NCBI GenBank assembly: GCA_949592205.1
Contig: CATIUR010000003.1
Location: 79,202,501-79,266,500 of the forward strand
From: Helichrysum umbraculigerum
Lineage: Eukaryota; Streptophyta; Magnoliopsida; Asterales; Asteraceae
Direction: 5' to 3'
Length of the DNA: 64,000 nucleotides
Below the pieces are notes generated by a model. It saw only the letters and a program-made list of their open reading frames with translations, did not search any database and was not told the DNA's origin. Each line of letters opens with the position of its first letter. Within the stretch, counting starts at the first letter, position 1. This document shows positions 34,830 through 48,600 of the stretch, in pieces. Made by a program: the position numbers and the translations under genes.

Positions 34830-37800
34830 TAAAATTGAGTCGAAGGGATTCGTTTCATCTTGGCCAACTATATCAACACAGTATATAGCTTTTAAATATT
34901 TTAAGTATTTAACATCATTTAAATAAATTAATTGTTAGAAAAACTTTAAAGAATAATGGTTTTAATATTATATTATTATTATATATAATAATTATATATA
35001 TATATTATTAGATTCAGAAGATATAGATATTTTATAGATATATATGATATGATAAAACACTAAAACAGAGTCTCTGAGGATCAGACGAGTGATCCTTGGT
35101 TTAACTTTAAAGTAATCCGATTATTTTTCGAAAGTGTTAAAAACAATTTACGTATAATTCGAAACGTTCAAAACGATATTCACACGATCTCTTTCTTCAA
35201 AATTCCACACCCACGTTCACTTTTACGATTTTATATTTCCGGTGACAATGACGAAGGATAGAGTGATGGTGCTTATCTCGGTGATTAACTGTTGGTGATT
35301 ACATATTATGTGTACGTAGCGGCATCGGTCAGCGACAACATAAACAACAACTCGACAACGAATATATACGGTGGTGCCGGCGAGTATATACGACGTCTCC
35401 GGCAAGTATATATGTCGGCGGCGACGGCAGTGACAACGGCCCGTAGATAGAAGGTGTCGGGGAGAAGAATAAAAGACAATAACTTCCGTTTTCTGATCGG
35501 TGCTCACCACAACCTGAACGAAAAATACACCGTCCATATCACCCATTTCTATTTAAAGTCATAGCCCATCAAACCCATTCCTAAAAAGTAGGAAGTCCAT
35601 ATTAGCCCATTCCTTAAAAGTAGGAAGACCATATAAGTCCAGTAGAGGTGGAAAATAGTCCAGGATCGCCCAATCTTGGAGGTTCTGGGCAAGGATTGCC
35701 GGCTATAGTTTAAACCAAGGCAACATGATTGATGGGCAATTTAATGTTTAAAAGACAGATTGGTAACTAAACGCTTAAACTCGAATATTATTCTAATGGA
35801 TCAAGTAAATTAGTACATAGGGTTTGTTATACTGAACTTCCAACCCGAGATCAACAGTGACCACCATGATATAATGTAACCCGAGGTCTAACTCACAACC
35901 CGAAATAACTTTTACGTTAAGTTGTTGCTATTTATAAACACAATTGGCTTTTTTTTTCATAAAAAAAAAAAAACTGAGTTTGATGCCTTATAATTTAGAT
36001 CGATACATATTGTATACTTTTTGAACATATATAGAAATTTGTTATATTGAAATCGCACCCAGATCAACTTCAACCACTATGTTTTGATCTAACTCTTACG
36101 TTAAGTTGTCGCTATTCATCAATACAATTGTCGCTAATATAACGAAACGTAACTAGTCAACTTTTTGAAAAAAGTATGTCTTCATGTTTACGTATTTAGT
36201 TATTCAAATGTTCGTGTTGCCATATTTGACTATGTTGAGTTGTCAAATTTTCTAAATTTTATATTCTCACTCTGATCCTAGCTGGAGAATCTAAATCATA
36301 TACTTGCATTCAACAAAATAGTAAGTCTATATATCTTTTTAAAAATGAACAAACATTATTCTGGTTATTGAAATATTTGTAGCTAGAACATAAGCCGGGT
36401 GATAGAACAGAAAGACCTTGGATGTAGAAGATCATAACACGAGTGATTCGGTAGAACTTTAGATCAACAATTGCATATAAAGAAAAACAACCAGAAAGAC
36501 GTAAACTTGTAATGACAAATCTAGTTGTTAGGGACATGCAATATTGAACTGAAGTATGGGTTTTACTATCCTTAGCTCATGTATTCTATTATGAATTTTA
36601 CATGATTTACCTGTTTATATTGTTCAATGCACATATAAATGGGGACGTAGGCTCTGCACACATAGGTGGAGTAAAATTTATCGACTGAGGGGGTAAAAAA
36701 AGTTTATGTTTCTTTTCTACTACACTTTGATATGATAAATAATATTCCGTAAATAAGATGGGTAACGCGTTATAAATTTATTTGCATAAAAGTAGCAACT
36801 GTAAATTATTTAAAGACCCCTTATAAATTCGCCCCGTACATAAGATGGGTAACGCTTATGTGCATAAATAATGAAATTTTGTAGACCAACTCCATCTTAA
36901 ATTTATTTGTGTTGGCAAATTGGCAAATGACAAACACATAAGATGTAGAGACGATATTGACGTTTTAAAATAATCTCATTGTTGTCAACTTCATGGTCAA
37001 TCACAATCCCCAATTTCCAAAAATGACAATGAACACAAAATGCTAAAGTTGACGGTTTACCACTTTGTTTGCTCTTAAATAATCGTGTTACACTTTTTTG
37101 AAATAAAAGAGTTACATGTAATTATATCCAAATATACAATTTTACAAACATTGTATTTTTCATTTCGCGTATTACGTACACTTGGGACAAAGTGCTTTGT
37201 GTAAAACTAGCAGCGTGCTCGTGTATAGCGGCGGGAACAAACAATTAATTGTCAATTCATATATTTTATTGTTATTATCGTCAATTACATGAAACAGAAA
37301 GATATCAACAATGTAAGTTTAACGTTAGGGTTTAAATTATATCGTCTTGTCTATAAATGTTTTAGTTTTTTATATCTTTCTTACCTGCATGCTATAAAAG
37401 AAAAAATTAATGAAATGATATGTTCAAATTTAGATTAAGGATATGCAAAATTTAACATGAAGTGTTGCAATTTATGGATTAGTGGTTCATTTTGAAAGAT
37501 TAAGATTATTAATGAATTTATAAGGGTACTTTAGACATTAATTATTGTTGAATCTAATATTAAAAAAGTAATGGAGATGGTTTATATATACTTTAGAAAA
37601 GGTTTTCGAGTTCTTGATTTTAACTTACAATTTATAGAAAAATGATTAAAAATAGCCCTTAAGATCGTCATTAATTACTTATGACAAGCATTTGTATTTA
37701 GACCATAAAAAGATTTATACCCCTGAAATATTGGTTGAGATACAACTATTCGTGCATGTCAGAATTTGTTAATGACAAACCTCGTTAATAAGACCTGTAA

Positions 37801-38097
37801 ATTTAGATAAGTCATTGTAGTGGTGTATATATTTCTATACTATTATATGAAACATTTCATGTTTCTTTTCTAAATACTTTTTATGAATAAATTTTAAGAT
37901 TAAATATCTATTTATATAAATTGAGTATTTCTAATAATTCAATACAACTAGTAATTAATTTACTTTTTCTAGTATTAAATCTCATTTATTCAAATCTCCT
38001 GAAGACTCAAACGAGTATCGGTGGAGGATATTGGCATGTGCTGTATGTGCCAACACACAGGGCCTTCAAATTTTACGAGTAATAGTTATAATGAGTA
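34830..38097. other. Gene-free stretch with one possible Helitron end
   Basis: This is AT-rich intergenic DNA. On the minus strand, CCCGCCGCTATACACGAGCA ends in CTAG (37207-37210), preceded on the plus strand by A, a weak candidate for a Helitron 3' end. The minus-strand frame at 35223-35546 has no recognisable domain. I see nothing else. Confidence 0.4.
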
Positions 38098-38105
38098 TAG
38101 GTTCG

Positions 38106-38292
38106 CAGGGACGGAGCCAGGAATTCCCGATAGTGGGGGCGAAAAAAAATTATTTTTTATTTCTTTAATAGTTTCGTGGGGGCGAAAATTTTAAAATGTA
38201 ATTAATACCTTAAAAATTTTTCTTTTTTACGTAATTTAAAAATTCTTGTGGGGGCGACTGCCTACGCTGCCCCCGCCCTGTCTCCGTCCCTG
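38106..38292. mobile_element. hAT-type MITE with 8-bp duplication
   Basis: The termini CAGGGACGGAGCCAGG (left) and CCTGTCTCCGTCCCTG (right) are inverted repeats. Exact 8-bp duplications TAGGTTCG flank them (38098-38105 and 38293-38300), the hallmark of hAT elements. The 187-bp body has GTGGGGGCGA words near both ends. Confidence 0.92.
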
Positions 38293-39678
38293 TAGGTTCG
38301 AGCGAAGAATAAGAACTATTGTTAAATGTATAGAACAGTTAAAAACAAAAACTAAAGTCTTCTATTGTTATGTATGTAGTCTTCTAACTTCGTAACCTAA
38401 GTCATATAATGTCCAATCCCTACTAAAAACTTGGGGCAATCTCATATTGTTACTTTTTTACCTAATAAAAAGAAGCGCAATATAAACTTAGTGAAACTAT
38501 TAACTTTGATTTGAATCATAGAAAGAAAAAAAAAACTTTTTCTGTCAATTCCTTCATTTCTTCAACTACGATTGCTTATATGCTTTAATCTTGTCAGAAT
38601 AAAAAAAAATCATTTATTTTAATAATTAATTTAAGTTATTGATTCAATATAATGCTCTCCTTAATGAAAATTTTTACAAGTTTAATCTTATTGATACATA
38701 GGTCTTTTTGTAATTCATATGTGTTATTGTTTACATAGTTTAAACATAACTTTCTTAAACATCTACAATAGATTAGTTGGATTACCTTTTAAACTATGGT
38801 TCATGGTAATAAGAGAAAACACAAATTTCGATACGAAAAACCTAAGAAAAAAACAAGTCGGAGAATTATTCTATTAGGGCCCTGTTTTTTGATGTCGCAC
38901 AGGGCCACCCAAATCCATTTGCCGGCTTTGACGAGCATTTTACAAATACTCCCCTGTAACAATTTATATTGATAGTTATTTAGTACTTTGGACAAGAATA
39001 AAATTTGACACAATACTATCACGATTCACCACTTTTAATATATTTTGTATTTAGCTGAACTGAACATGTATTTTGCTAGATATAGAAAAAAAGTAAAACA
39101 CTTTTTGTAAACATAAACATTTGAAGTGAAAATAGTAATTTTAAGAACATCCATATTATTTGGAGTTAAGAATTTTAAACTATTTAGAGCTTTTCCAACT
39201 AAGATTATTTCTAAAAGGCAAAAGCAAATGCAATAATTATAAAAAGTTAATCATATAAAACCTATTAATAGTATAAAGTTACAGGGACATGTTTGTACAA
39301 TATAAGAAAATATAAACCAAAAACTGTCAAGACTCCCAAACTTAAAGGTTTTATTTCGCAATTATTCTTCCGATTAACGGCAACCGGCGGCGTCTAAAAC
39401 GACATCGTTTCGTAGTATAATATTCCGCAGCCAACCTCAACAAAAACAACAGAATGGAATCAAACTTCAGTTCCTGAGTCAACCTTCTCTTCTTCCGTTT
39501 TTCAACACCCTAAATACACACTTTAAACACACACACTAAATACACACAGTGGAATCTCAACTTCTAGAAGCTCTCAAGTCTTAACATCTCGCCGGATCGA
39601 TGAATTAGGGTTTGAAGACGGTTAAATTTCAAACGGCGAAGTTTTTAGTGGTGAGTTAGGGTTTGTAAAACTGTAAAT

Positions 39679-42600
39679 ATGATGGTATCAAGAGGAGGTT
39701 TATTTGGATGGTCACCGCCACGGCAACAACCGTTAACGCCGGTATCGGAAGTATCGGAGCCACCGGAATCTCCGTCGCCGTACATGGACGCAAGTACGGA
39801 TGCGGTAGCGCCGGAGGTTGATGACGTGGAAGAGGAAATGGAAGAGATCGAACCGCCGCCGGAAGCGGTGCCGTTTTCGAGATTGTTTGCTTGTGCTGAT
39901 AGACTTGATTGGGTGCTTATGGTTGTTGGATCGGTTGCTGCTGCAGCGCATGGGACTGCACTTGTGATTTACTTGCATTATTTCGCTAAAATTGTTCAGT
40001 TGTTGAGTCATGGTGATGAGGATGCGGATATGCTATTTGATAGGTTTAAAGAGGTAGTTTTAACTTACTGCTTATATATTTATCTGAATGCTTATATTGT
40101 TACTAGATTAGATTAGAAGTTTGTATTTATTATTGTTAAATCACATATAATGTGAGCTGCTTTATTGGATTATTGTTACTATTAATTTAGCTATCTTTTG
40201 TAGGTGAATTAAAATCAAGTATAAAAAGCGTAAAGTATAGGGGTTCTTCCTTTTTAGATATTATTTTCAGGAATAGCGAGTGAGCGATTTGGTTTTAGTC
40301 AGGTTGGTAACGATGTTAGTTATGGGGATATCTTTCGTGCAACATGGTGTTAGTGCCTTGCTATATAGGACTTCCATATAACCATATGCTTAGTAAAATG
40401 GATGTTTAAATTTTTTGTATAGTAAGTCTTTGGTTAATTTATTTCTATACTTGTTTATAAACGACAGATTTAACTTTTACCCTTTACCTCTTGGTATGGC
40501 TATCTATCTAACTTCTTTTGAATTAGTAAAATGTTTTACTTCTTTAGCAGCTACTAGAAAATTGTAACGTGAATGTGTAACTTGTGGATATAAGTGACTA
40601 TGTGGTGTTATGGAAATTGTAAGACGTGAAATGCAGTGATGATGCATAGAAAAAAAATATATATTATTTGCCTCTACTGAAGCTGAAAATGCTTCAACTT
40701 TATGCCAAATAGGGCTGACGTATTCTAAAATTTTATGGTATCAGTGGAAGGAAAGTTGGGTAGCTTTTTAGCCACCTTGTTATTTTCTTCGGTTTACAGT
40801 TGAAATATCTACCCTTTTGCACATAACTAATTCTTTCATCTTATAATTATTTAACCGGTTGAATGGTATTCGTAAGTAGTTACGCGTTTAATGTTGTGTT
40901 ATATGGACTGCAATGGTGCCTCAAAACTATTATGTTAGATCAAAGATATTCCCACAATTAGACCTATGTATGTTTGTGTGTATATGTATGTAAATAAATA
41001 CACACGCGTATATGCTTCAGATTACCACAGGTTTGTGGTCTAGACTGACGTGTCATACTGTCTGCCATCTTTTTTGCAAATAGAACCTCACTAATTTAAG
41101 AGTATTCACTAAGGCTAACGCTGTCTGCATGAACTCTTTTTGGCTTTGTGAGGGACTGAGGGATGAGGGGAGTCTTCAGATGTAGTCTGTCCTCTGCAAT
41201 CTGCATTTGCTAGTAGGCTGTTCCTGGATGTTCATATTCTGTCTGGAGTATTGAAAGTATAGAATTAATACTGTGTCTTGCTGCAATAAATTTTCTTAGT
41301 AGAATTTGAGTATGACAGACTCACAAGCTGATATCATATAGTTAATGGCTTGTTTCAGTTGTCTGGAAGTCAACAAGATTCTAAGCAAGTATAACACTCC
41401 CAATAATAATACTACTAGTAAATAATTGGCATATTATCATACATGCATATTACCAGTAGTATGAAAGTATGAATATATCACCCCCCATATACATAGTACC
41501 ATATAATCAATCCATGTACTTATCTACCTTACTTGTATTGCACTTTCATACATGCATAGTATATTCATTCGTATTGGCCGGAGGTCCTTCTGGAAGCAGT
41601 TTCTCTACCCCCGGCAGACGTATGATTGTCTACATCACACCTCCCCCATACCCCGCCTATGACGGGATTGGGTATTGTTATTTGCAACAACATTTAAGAG
41701 GTGTTATCTGATCAGATATATTACTCACAGTAATAATTTTAATTAAATTGAGCATAACTTTCTAGCCCTTGTATGGGTACCGCGAATGATGAGAGTAGAT
41801 ATGCTGTTAACTCAATCAACATCATCAGATGTCCAGAAACGTTGAGTCAGTTGAGAAATTTTGATAAAGGGATACAGGATACAATGCTTTGCCAAATAGG
41901 CAAATACGCAAGTAGCATTAACTTTTTTAAGGTGAAGAGCAAATCTAGCTTGTTGCTTTTCATGGAAATTACTAGCCAACTATTTTGCAATATACTTGTC
42001 TTAATTATGAGAGTTGGTGTTACCCCATTAGTTTTCCTCAACGACTAGAAGTGGCAATATTGACCTAAAGATAACATCGCGCTCCGTATGGCCGTATGGG
42101 ACTATGGATTGAACCTAGCTATAATTGAAGTACAACTTGTGTTACACAGGTCATACGGTTTACACGAGGTATTATTCACATGTCTTAAATGAATCACTGG
42201 CAAACATGGATATTCATCGCACCATCCGTTTTTCCTTTCACTACTTAACCATCATCCATGTGACCATCATTACCAAAGACTTTCTACTGCCACCACCCCT
42301 CAGCTACTAACAATTGACACTAGAAAGTGTCAATGTCACCACATAACCCATTATTCACATTTACCATCATCAAACCAAAATGGAAAAAACAAAGATGAAA
42401 ATTTGATATTAACCTGAGAAACTAAGTAGGAAATTTTCTGACCTGCAACTAGCGACAAGCCGACAAGATGCTCTAATGGTCGACAACATGATAGGGTTGT
42501 GCTATTGGAAGTCAGTTCTTTTATGAAGGGGTTGGGGAGGGGAGTGTCAAACAGTTTTGAGAAAGTAAGGTTAGGTGGGGCGGCAATAAAACGTTTGCAC

Positions 42601-45600
42601 TTAATAAGGGGAACAAGCTAATTGGCCCAATGGGTTTATCCGCCCATGATCCGTTTGTGCGGTTTATAAATGTCCTTTATACTCACTAAAACTGATCATC
42701 CCCAACCCAGCTATTTTGCTACCTGTAACTACAACCCGAACAAATAAAAAACTTTTCTGTTCATATGACCACCAATAAGGTTTCCCTAAATTAATTTCAA
42801 CCGCAACAATTTCAAGAGACAGCATAAATAAGGTTTGAAATCATGGGTTGCGTTTTCTGAATCCTTAGACAGATCAACCAGATGATACAAGGACAAATTA
42901 CAATTATGATAATGCGTTGGGAATTGTTAGTGGGGTTCACAATCATTTACTTAATGAGTTTATTTGTAAAGAAAATTTGAATTATGGATCATACACTTCT
43001 GGAAACTACTATTCGGTAACTCTTGCTCTAAGTGAAATTAAGAATCAAGAAATCCGATGTTGTTTTGGCTTTTAAAACCACAACGATAAGGCCAGCTAGG
43101 TGAGCATGCTCAATTAAAAAATTAAGGTGTAGGCAGAGATGGTAAGTGAAGAAGTCTCGACCTCTTCGTCGTTCAAGTTCAACTAAGAAAATAATGATTA
43201 GTATATTTAGTGTCCATTGCCTGAAACTCGCATTTAATTTTCACTCCTACTCTGTATTATAGAAAAGTTATGTGTGGGATTTGATTTAGTCCTGGAATAT
43301 GTAAATAATTATATCAGTTAAAGTTCACAGAAAAAAATGATATGTTTGGGATTCGATAGAAACATGCATATTTGGTTAGTTAAAATCTGATGGACCTTAA
43401 GAATATTATATGTCGCATTGTAATTGATTTGCTACTATAATTGGGTTATTGACTCTCTTTCTGCTGGTCATATTCTTTATCTATTATATCATAAACTGCA
43501 CCACCATAGCTTTTCTTCTGATTTTTTGCAAGTATCTTTGTCTTTCCTCACACTGTAGTAATATACAGCAAAAGTTGAAAGAAATAAAGTTGCAGTATGT
43601 CCGAAGAATGGAAAATCACGTTCCGTTGCTAGATAGTTTTGACTAAACCATGACATAGGTCTATTTTATCTATCAGAATAGTGCATGGATGTACCTTCAT
43701 GTTTATAGATTAATTTAGAATAGCTTCAATGCTTTTATTTGAATACTTATAATTTCTGAATGATCTATGCAGCTTGCTCTGATCCTTGTTTATATTGCTG
43801 GTGGTGTTTTTGCTGCTGGCTGGATAGGTAAATATTCTTATTTATTCTCGTTTATCTTTTATTACATGATGCTTATTTTCAGCCGTTATTTCTGATCACT
43901 CTTGCTTTCAGAGGTTTCGTGTTGGATACTTACTGGAGAAAGGCAGACTGCTGTCATTAGGTCTAGATATGTCCAAGTACTTTTAAATCAAGACATGAGT
44001 TTCTTCGACACTTACGGGAATAATGGAGACATTGTTAGTCAAGTATTGAGTGATGTATTGCTTATCCAATCTGCTCTTAGTGAAAAAGTAAGTTCCCATC
44101 CGACAACTAGAGGTGGCAATTTGAACCCATTTACTTTTAGTTGGATTCATTTGGCTGTGCTTTATCTCAAATGGGTCAAATAATTAAAAATAGCTATAAG
44201 GGAGATGGGATGAAAAGTTGCCCAAAGTTCTCTTTGATGCACACACCAGCTCAATTGTTTTTATTTTTATTTTTTATTATTGTGTAATTTTGTTTTTGTA
44301 GTTGAAGTTAGTACGTTAATTAGCTAGATAATGTACAAAACGGTGTTTGTGGAGCAACTCAACCTGACCCACATTATAAATGGCATGTTTAAATCCGAAC
44401 CCGTTTTGGTCTGTTCGCTAACCGCCCGACCTGGCCAACTTGCTCCCTTCACCAACTAGTTTCATCTCACCATTTTTTTAGCATTGGAATTTGTATGCAT
44501 TGTTGTGTTAAATCTTTCATAATTATTGATGCAGGTTGGTAATTATATCCATAACATGGCTACATTCTTCAGCGGGCTGGCTATTGGATTTATCAACTGC
44601 TGGCAGATTGCACTTATAACCTTAGCGACTGGTCCATTTATTGTTGCTGCTGGAGGTATATCAAATATATTTCTCCATAGACTTGCTGAGAATATTCAAG
44701 ATGCTTATGCTGAAGCAGCTAGTGTTGCTGAACAGGTTAATTTATATTCCACTTGTAACATAAATATATTTATTGGTTGCTCCATATAAGTTATTCTTTT
44801 TCATCTTGCAGGCGATTTCATACATTAGGACTTTATATGCATTTACAAATGAAACATTAGCAAAGTATTCTTATGCAGCCTCACTACAAGCTACATTGAG
44901 ATACGGTATACTGATTAGTCTTGTGCAAGGACTAGGGCTTGGTTTCACATACGGGCTTGCAATTTGCTCTTGTGCTTTGCAACTTTATGTTGGAAGATTC
45001 TTAGTTACACATGGAAAAGCTCATGGTGGGGAAATTGTAACGGCTCTGTTTGCTGTAATCTTAAGTGGACTGTAAGCATCTTGTTTTCACCTATTCTGTA
45101 TTCCATCCATACATGATACTAGAGGTGGACTTTTTGACCCACTTATGAATGGGCTGAGTGGGTCATCTTTTCTGTACTGGTTAAACAAATATAATATGAA
45201 GTAGTTCACAAGGAAATGGGTTGACTGGGTTGAAAGTTAGCCTAAGTTGTACTTGTAATTATTATACATAAAAACTTCGAAATCATTTTTCTAGAGGTTT
45301 CAATTAGTTGATTTTAACAATCGTGTTTGACACACTAGTTGTTTATAATAAACTACTTATTTTTGGGAAAAAGTGTTTTGAGTCAACCTGGACGGACCCC
45401 TACTCTCCCATCGTGTCCCTTTACATGATTGTTTATGCTGATATATTGGTCCAATGGTGTTTGTTTCTTTAATAGTGGGCTGAATCAAGCAGCCACAAAC
45501 TTCTATTCATTTGAGCAAGGGAGGATTGCTGCATATAGACTTTTCGAGATGATTAGTCGTTCATCATCCACCATTGATCATGATGGAAACGTTCTTACTT

Positions 45601-48600
45601 CCGTACAAGGAACCATCGAGTTCCGTAATGTCTATTTCAGTTATTTGTCTCGCCCTGAGATCCCAATTTTAAGTGGCTTCTACCTCACTGTCCCAGCCAA
45701 GAAAACCGTGGCACTGGTTGGGAGAAATGGCTCTGGTAAAAGTAGCATCATTCCACTCATGGAACGGTTTTATGATCCTACATTAGGTATTCAGCTACTC
45801 TCTATATTGGATGTACCAATTATATATAGCTTTTCGTATATTAATTATACTGTATTATTTTCTGTTTTGCAGGGGAAGTTCTTCTGGATGGAGAGAACAT
45901 TAAGAGCCTGAAATTAGAATGGCTAAGGAGTCAAATTGGTTTAGTCACTCAAGAGCCTGCCTTGCTAAGCTTGAGCATCAGGGACAATATTGCCTATGGC
46001 AGAGACGCTACTCCCCTTCAAATTGAAGATGCAGCTAAAATTGCTCATGCACACACGTTTATTAGCTCACTTGAGAAAGGATACGATACACAGGTAGAAG
46101 TCATAGGAGTATATCTTATTAGAAATGGCAAGGTGGGAGGGTTGGGTAAGATGTCAAGACTTGTATGTTTTAGTATGGGTTAGATATGCTTGAGCTGAAA
46201 CTTTTTGTCATCCAAACTTAATTGAAGTATCTAAAAATATTTAGGGTGTCGAATAGAATTATAAAGTTCATATTAGTTCAATAATAAGGTTTTTTTTTTT
46301 TTTTTAAATGTATTAGTAGGTTTTATGCTTCAATATCGCACTCTCGGTAAATGTCGACCCACTTCATTTTTAGCTAAGGTTTTATCCATTTGACCCGTTA
46401 GAGATAATATATAATATTCGACCCATTCACAAGTAAATGGGTCAGGATTTCCACCTTTAGTTCTTATCTTGCATCTCCAAGTGTATGTAATCTTACTTAT
46501 CCTTAAACTAATGAGAAAAAATTGGCATTTCAGGTTGGCAGGGCTGGTTTATCATTGTCAGAAGAACAGAAAATAAGACTTTCTGTTGCTAGGGCAGTGC
46601 TTTCCAACCCGTCTATCCTTCTTCTTGATGAGGTCACTGGTGGACTGGATTTTGAAGCTGAAAAATCGGTTCAGGAGGCTTTAGATCTCCTGATGTTAGG
46701 TCGTTCAACCATTATAATTGCTCGTCGACTTTCTTTAATTAGAAATGCTGATTTCATAGCTGTGATGGAGGAAGGTCAACTAATGGAGATCGGGACTCAT
46801 GATGAACTGATAGCATCAGATGGCCTATATGCAGAGCTTCTAAGATGTGAAGAAGCAGCTAAACTCCCAAGAAGGTAAAATAGATGCTTTAAAATACTTA
46901 TAATTGATGATGCCCTTTCTAAATGTTCATTCTGGTAAGTATGTAGAGGTGGCAAGATGGGCGAGTCATTTGCTGGGTGCATGTTGAATTGGGGTCTTTA
47001 GTACGGGTGTAACGGATTGGGTTGGCTTGAGCTGTCCCGTGAATGTTTTTTTCTATATAATGTAAAAATTAAATGGGTTAACCGTATGATTAAGTAAATG
47101 TAATCATTATAATGCTGATTGTATGTTTTTAAATAAAATTCATGTAGGAGGTTTTATGCGTTAGAACTTTAGGTGACTTTGGACATGTTTGATCCATTCC
47201 CCTATTTCATTCTTTTGAGATAATACTCTACCCGTATGAAGTTGACTTGTCGAAGTTGACTTGTCGAAGTTGACTTCTATGATTTGATGTAATTGTTTTG
47301 CATACTTTTAGGATGCCTGTCAGAAACTACAATGAGACTGCAACTTTCCAAATTGAAAAAGATTCCTCTGCAAGTCATAGTTATCAAGAACCATCATCTC
47401 CTAAATTTGCCAAATCGCCATCACTTCAAAGAGCTTCCAACCTACATGCAGCAGCCCGGTCTCCCGATTCTGCTTATAACTCACATGAATCTCCAAGAAA
47501 CCCAAGTCCAGGTGAAAAAGCAATTGAAAACGGTGTTTCACACTTGGATGGAACCGACAAACAACCATCAATAAAAAGGCAAGATAGTTTTGAGATGAGA
47601 CTTCCCGAGTTACCAAAGATTGATGTCCATTCTATTCAAAGACAAACATCCCATGGGTCGGATCCTGAGTCACCTATTTCACCGCTTTTAACATCTGATC
47701 CTAATAATGAGCGTTCACATTCACAAACGTTTAGTCGACCTAATTCTCAGTTTGGTGATGATCCTGTTGTGAAAGCAGTAAACGAAAAGCAGCAACGAAA
47801 AGAGCCACCAATGTGGAGGCTAATTGAATTGAGCTTTGCTGAATGGCTTTATGCTGTTCTTGGAAGCACTGGTGCTGCAATCTTTGGCTCTTTTAACCCG
47901 CTTCTTGCTTATGTGATTGCATTAATTGTGGCAGAATATTACAGAATAGAGAGTAAGAAACATATGCGGCATGAAGTGGATAAATGGTGCTTAATCATTG
48001 CTTGCATGGGTTTTGTTACCGTAATAGCAAACTTTTTGCAGCACTTCTACTTTGGTATCATGGGGGAGAAGATGACTGAGCGAGTTAGGAGAATGATGTT
48101 TTCTGGTTCGTAATACCTTCTCTAGTAACAACTTAACCTTCCTCTAACCTTATGATTGCACATGATGTCAATCATTACTATATGTGGCTATATGGGTGGG
48201 TCAGCCGTAAGGGTGTGCTAAAATCTGTGTTGAAAAAATTGAAGCACCCCTAACCAGTACTAGCTATATTTGTTCCAGTCTCCTTTTCGACCCAGAACAA
48301 TTCATTAGGGTTGGGCATCGATGGAACCAATTAGAAGTGCAAATCGTGCAGCTTTTGGTGTTCTATGATTCACCTTCGAATAGTGAGTAGATAGGGAAGA
48401 GTTTTTTATTTTTCTCTTCATAGAAGACCGATCAACTGTAGCCGAGTCTATTTTTTTTTTTCCAGAACTTTCTAAATTTTAAAATGTGACATCATAATAT
48501 ATTAATCAATAATTAGCAAACTATAGACACCCCAAGATTGTATTTGGTTTACAGTCCAGTTTGGGACGGAACCAGTTCTAAACTAGAACCAGACTCCATA

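Noticed and set aside
35223..35546. Minus-strand 107-codon frame
   Set aside because: No recognisable domain, no plausible promoter or splice context. It is likely chance in GC-richer DNA.
41469..42310. Several frames in ABCB intron 1
   Set aside because: They lie within an intron and partly in SINE sequence, with no domain or conservation signal.
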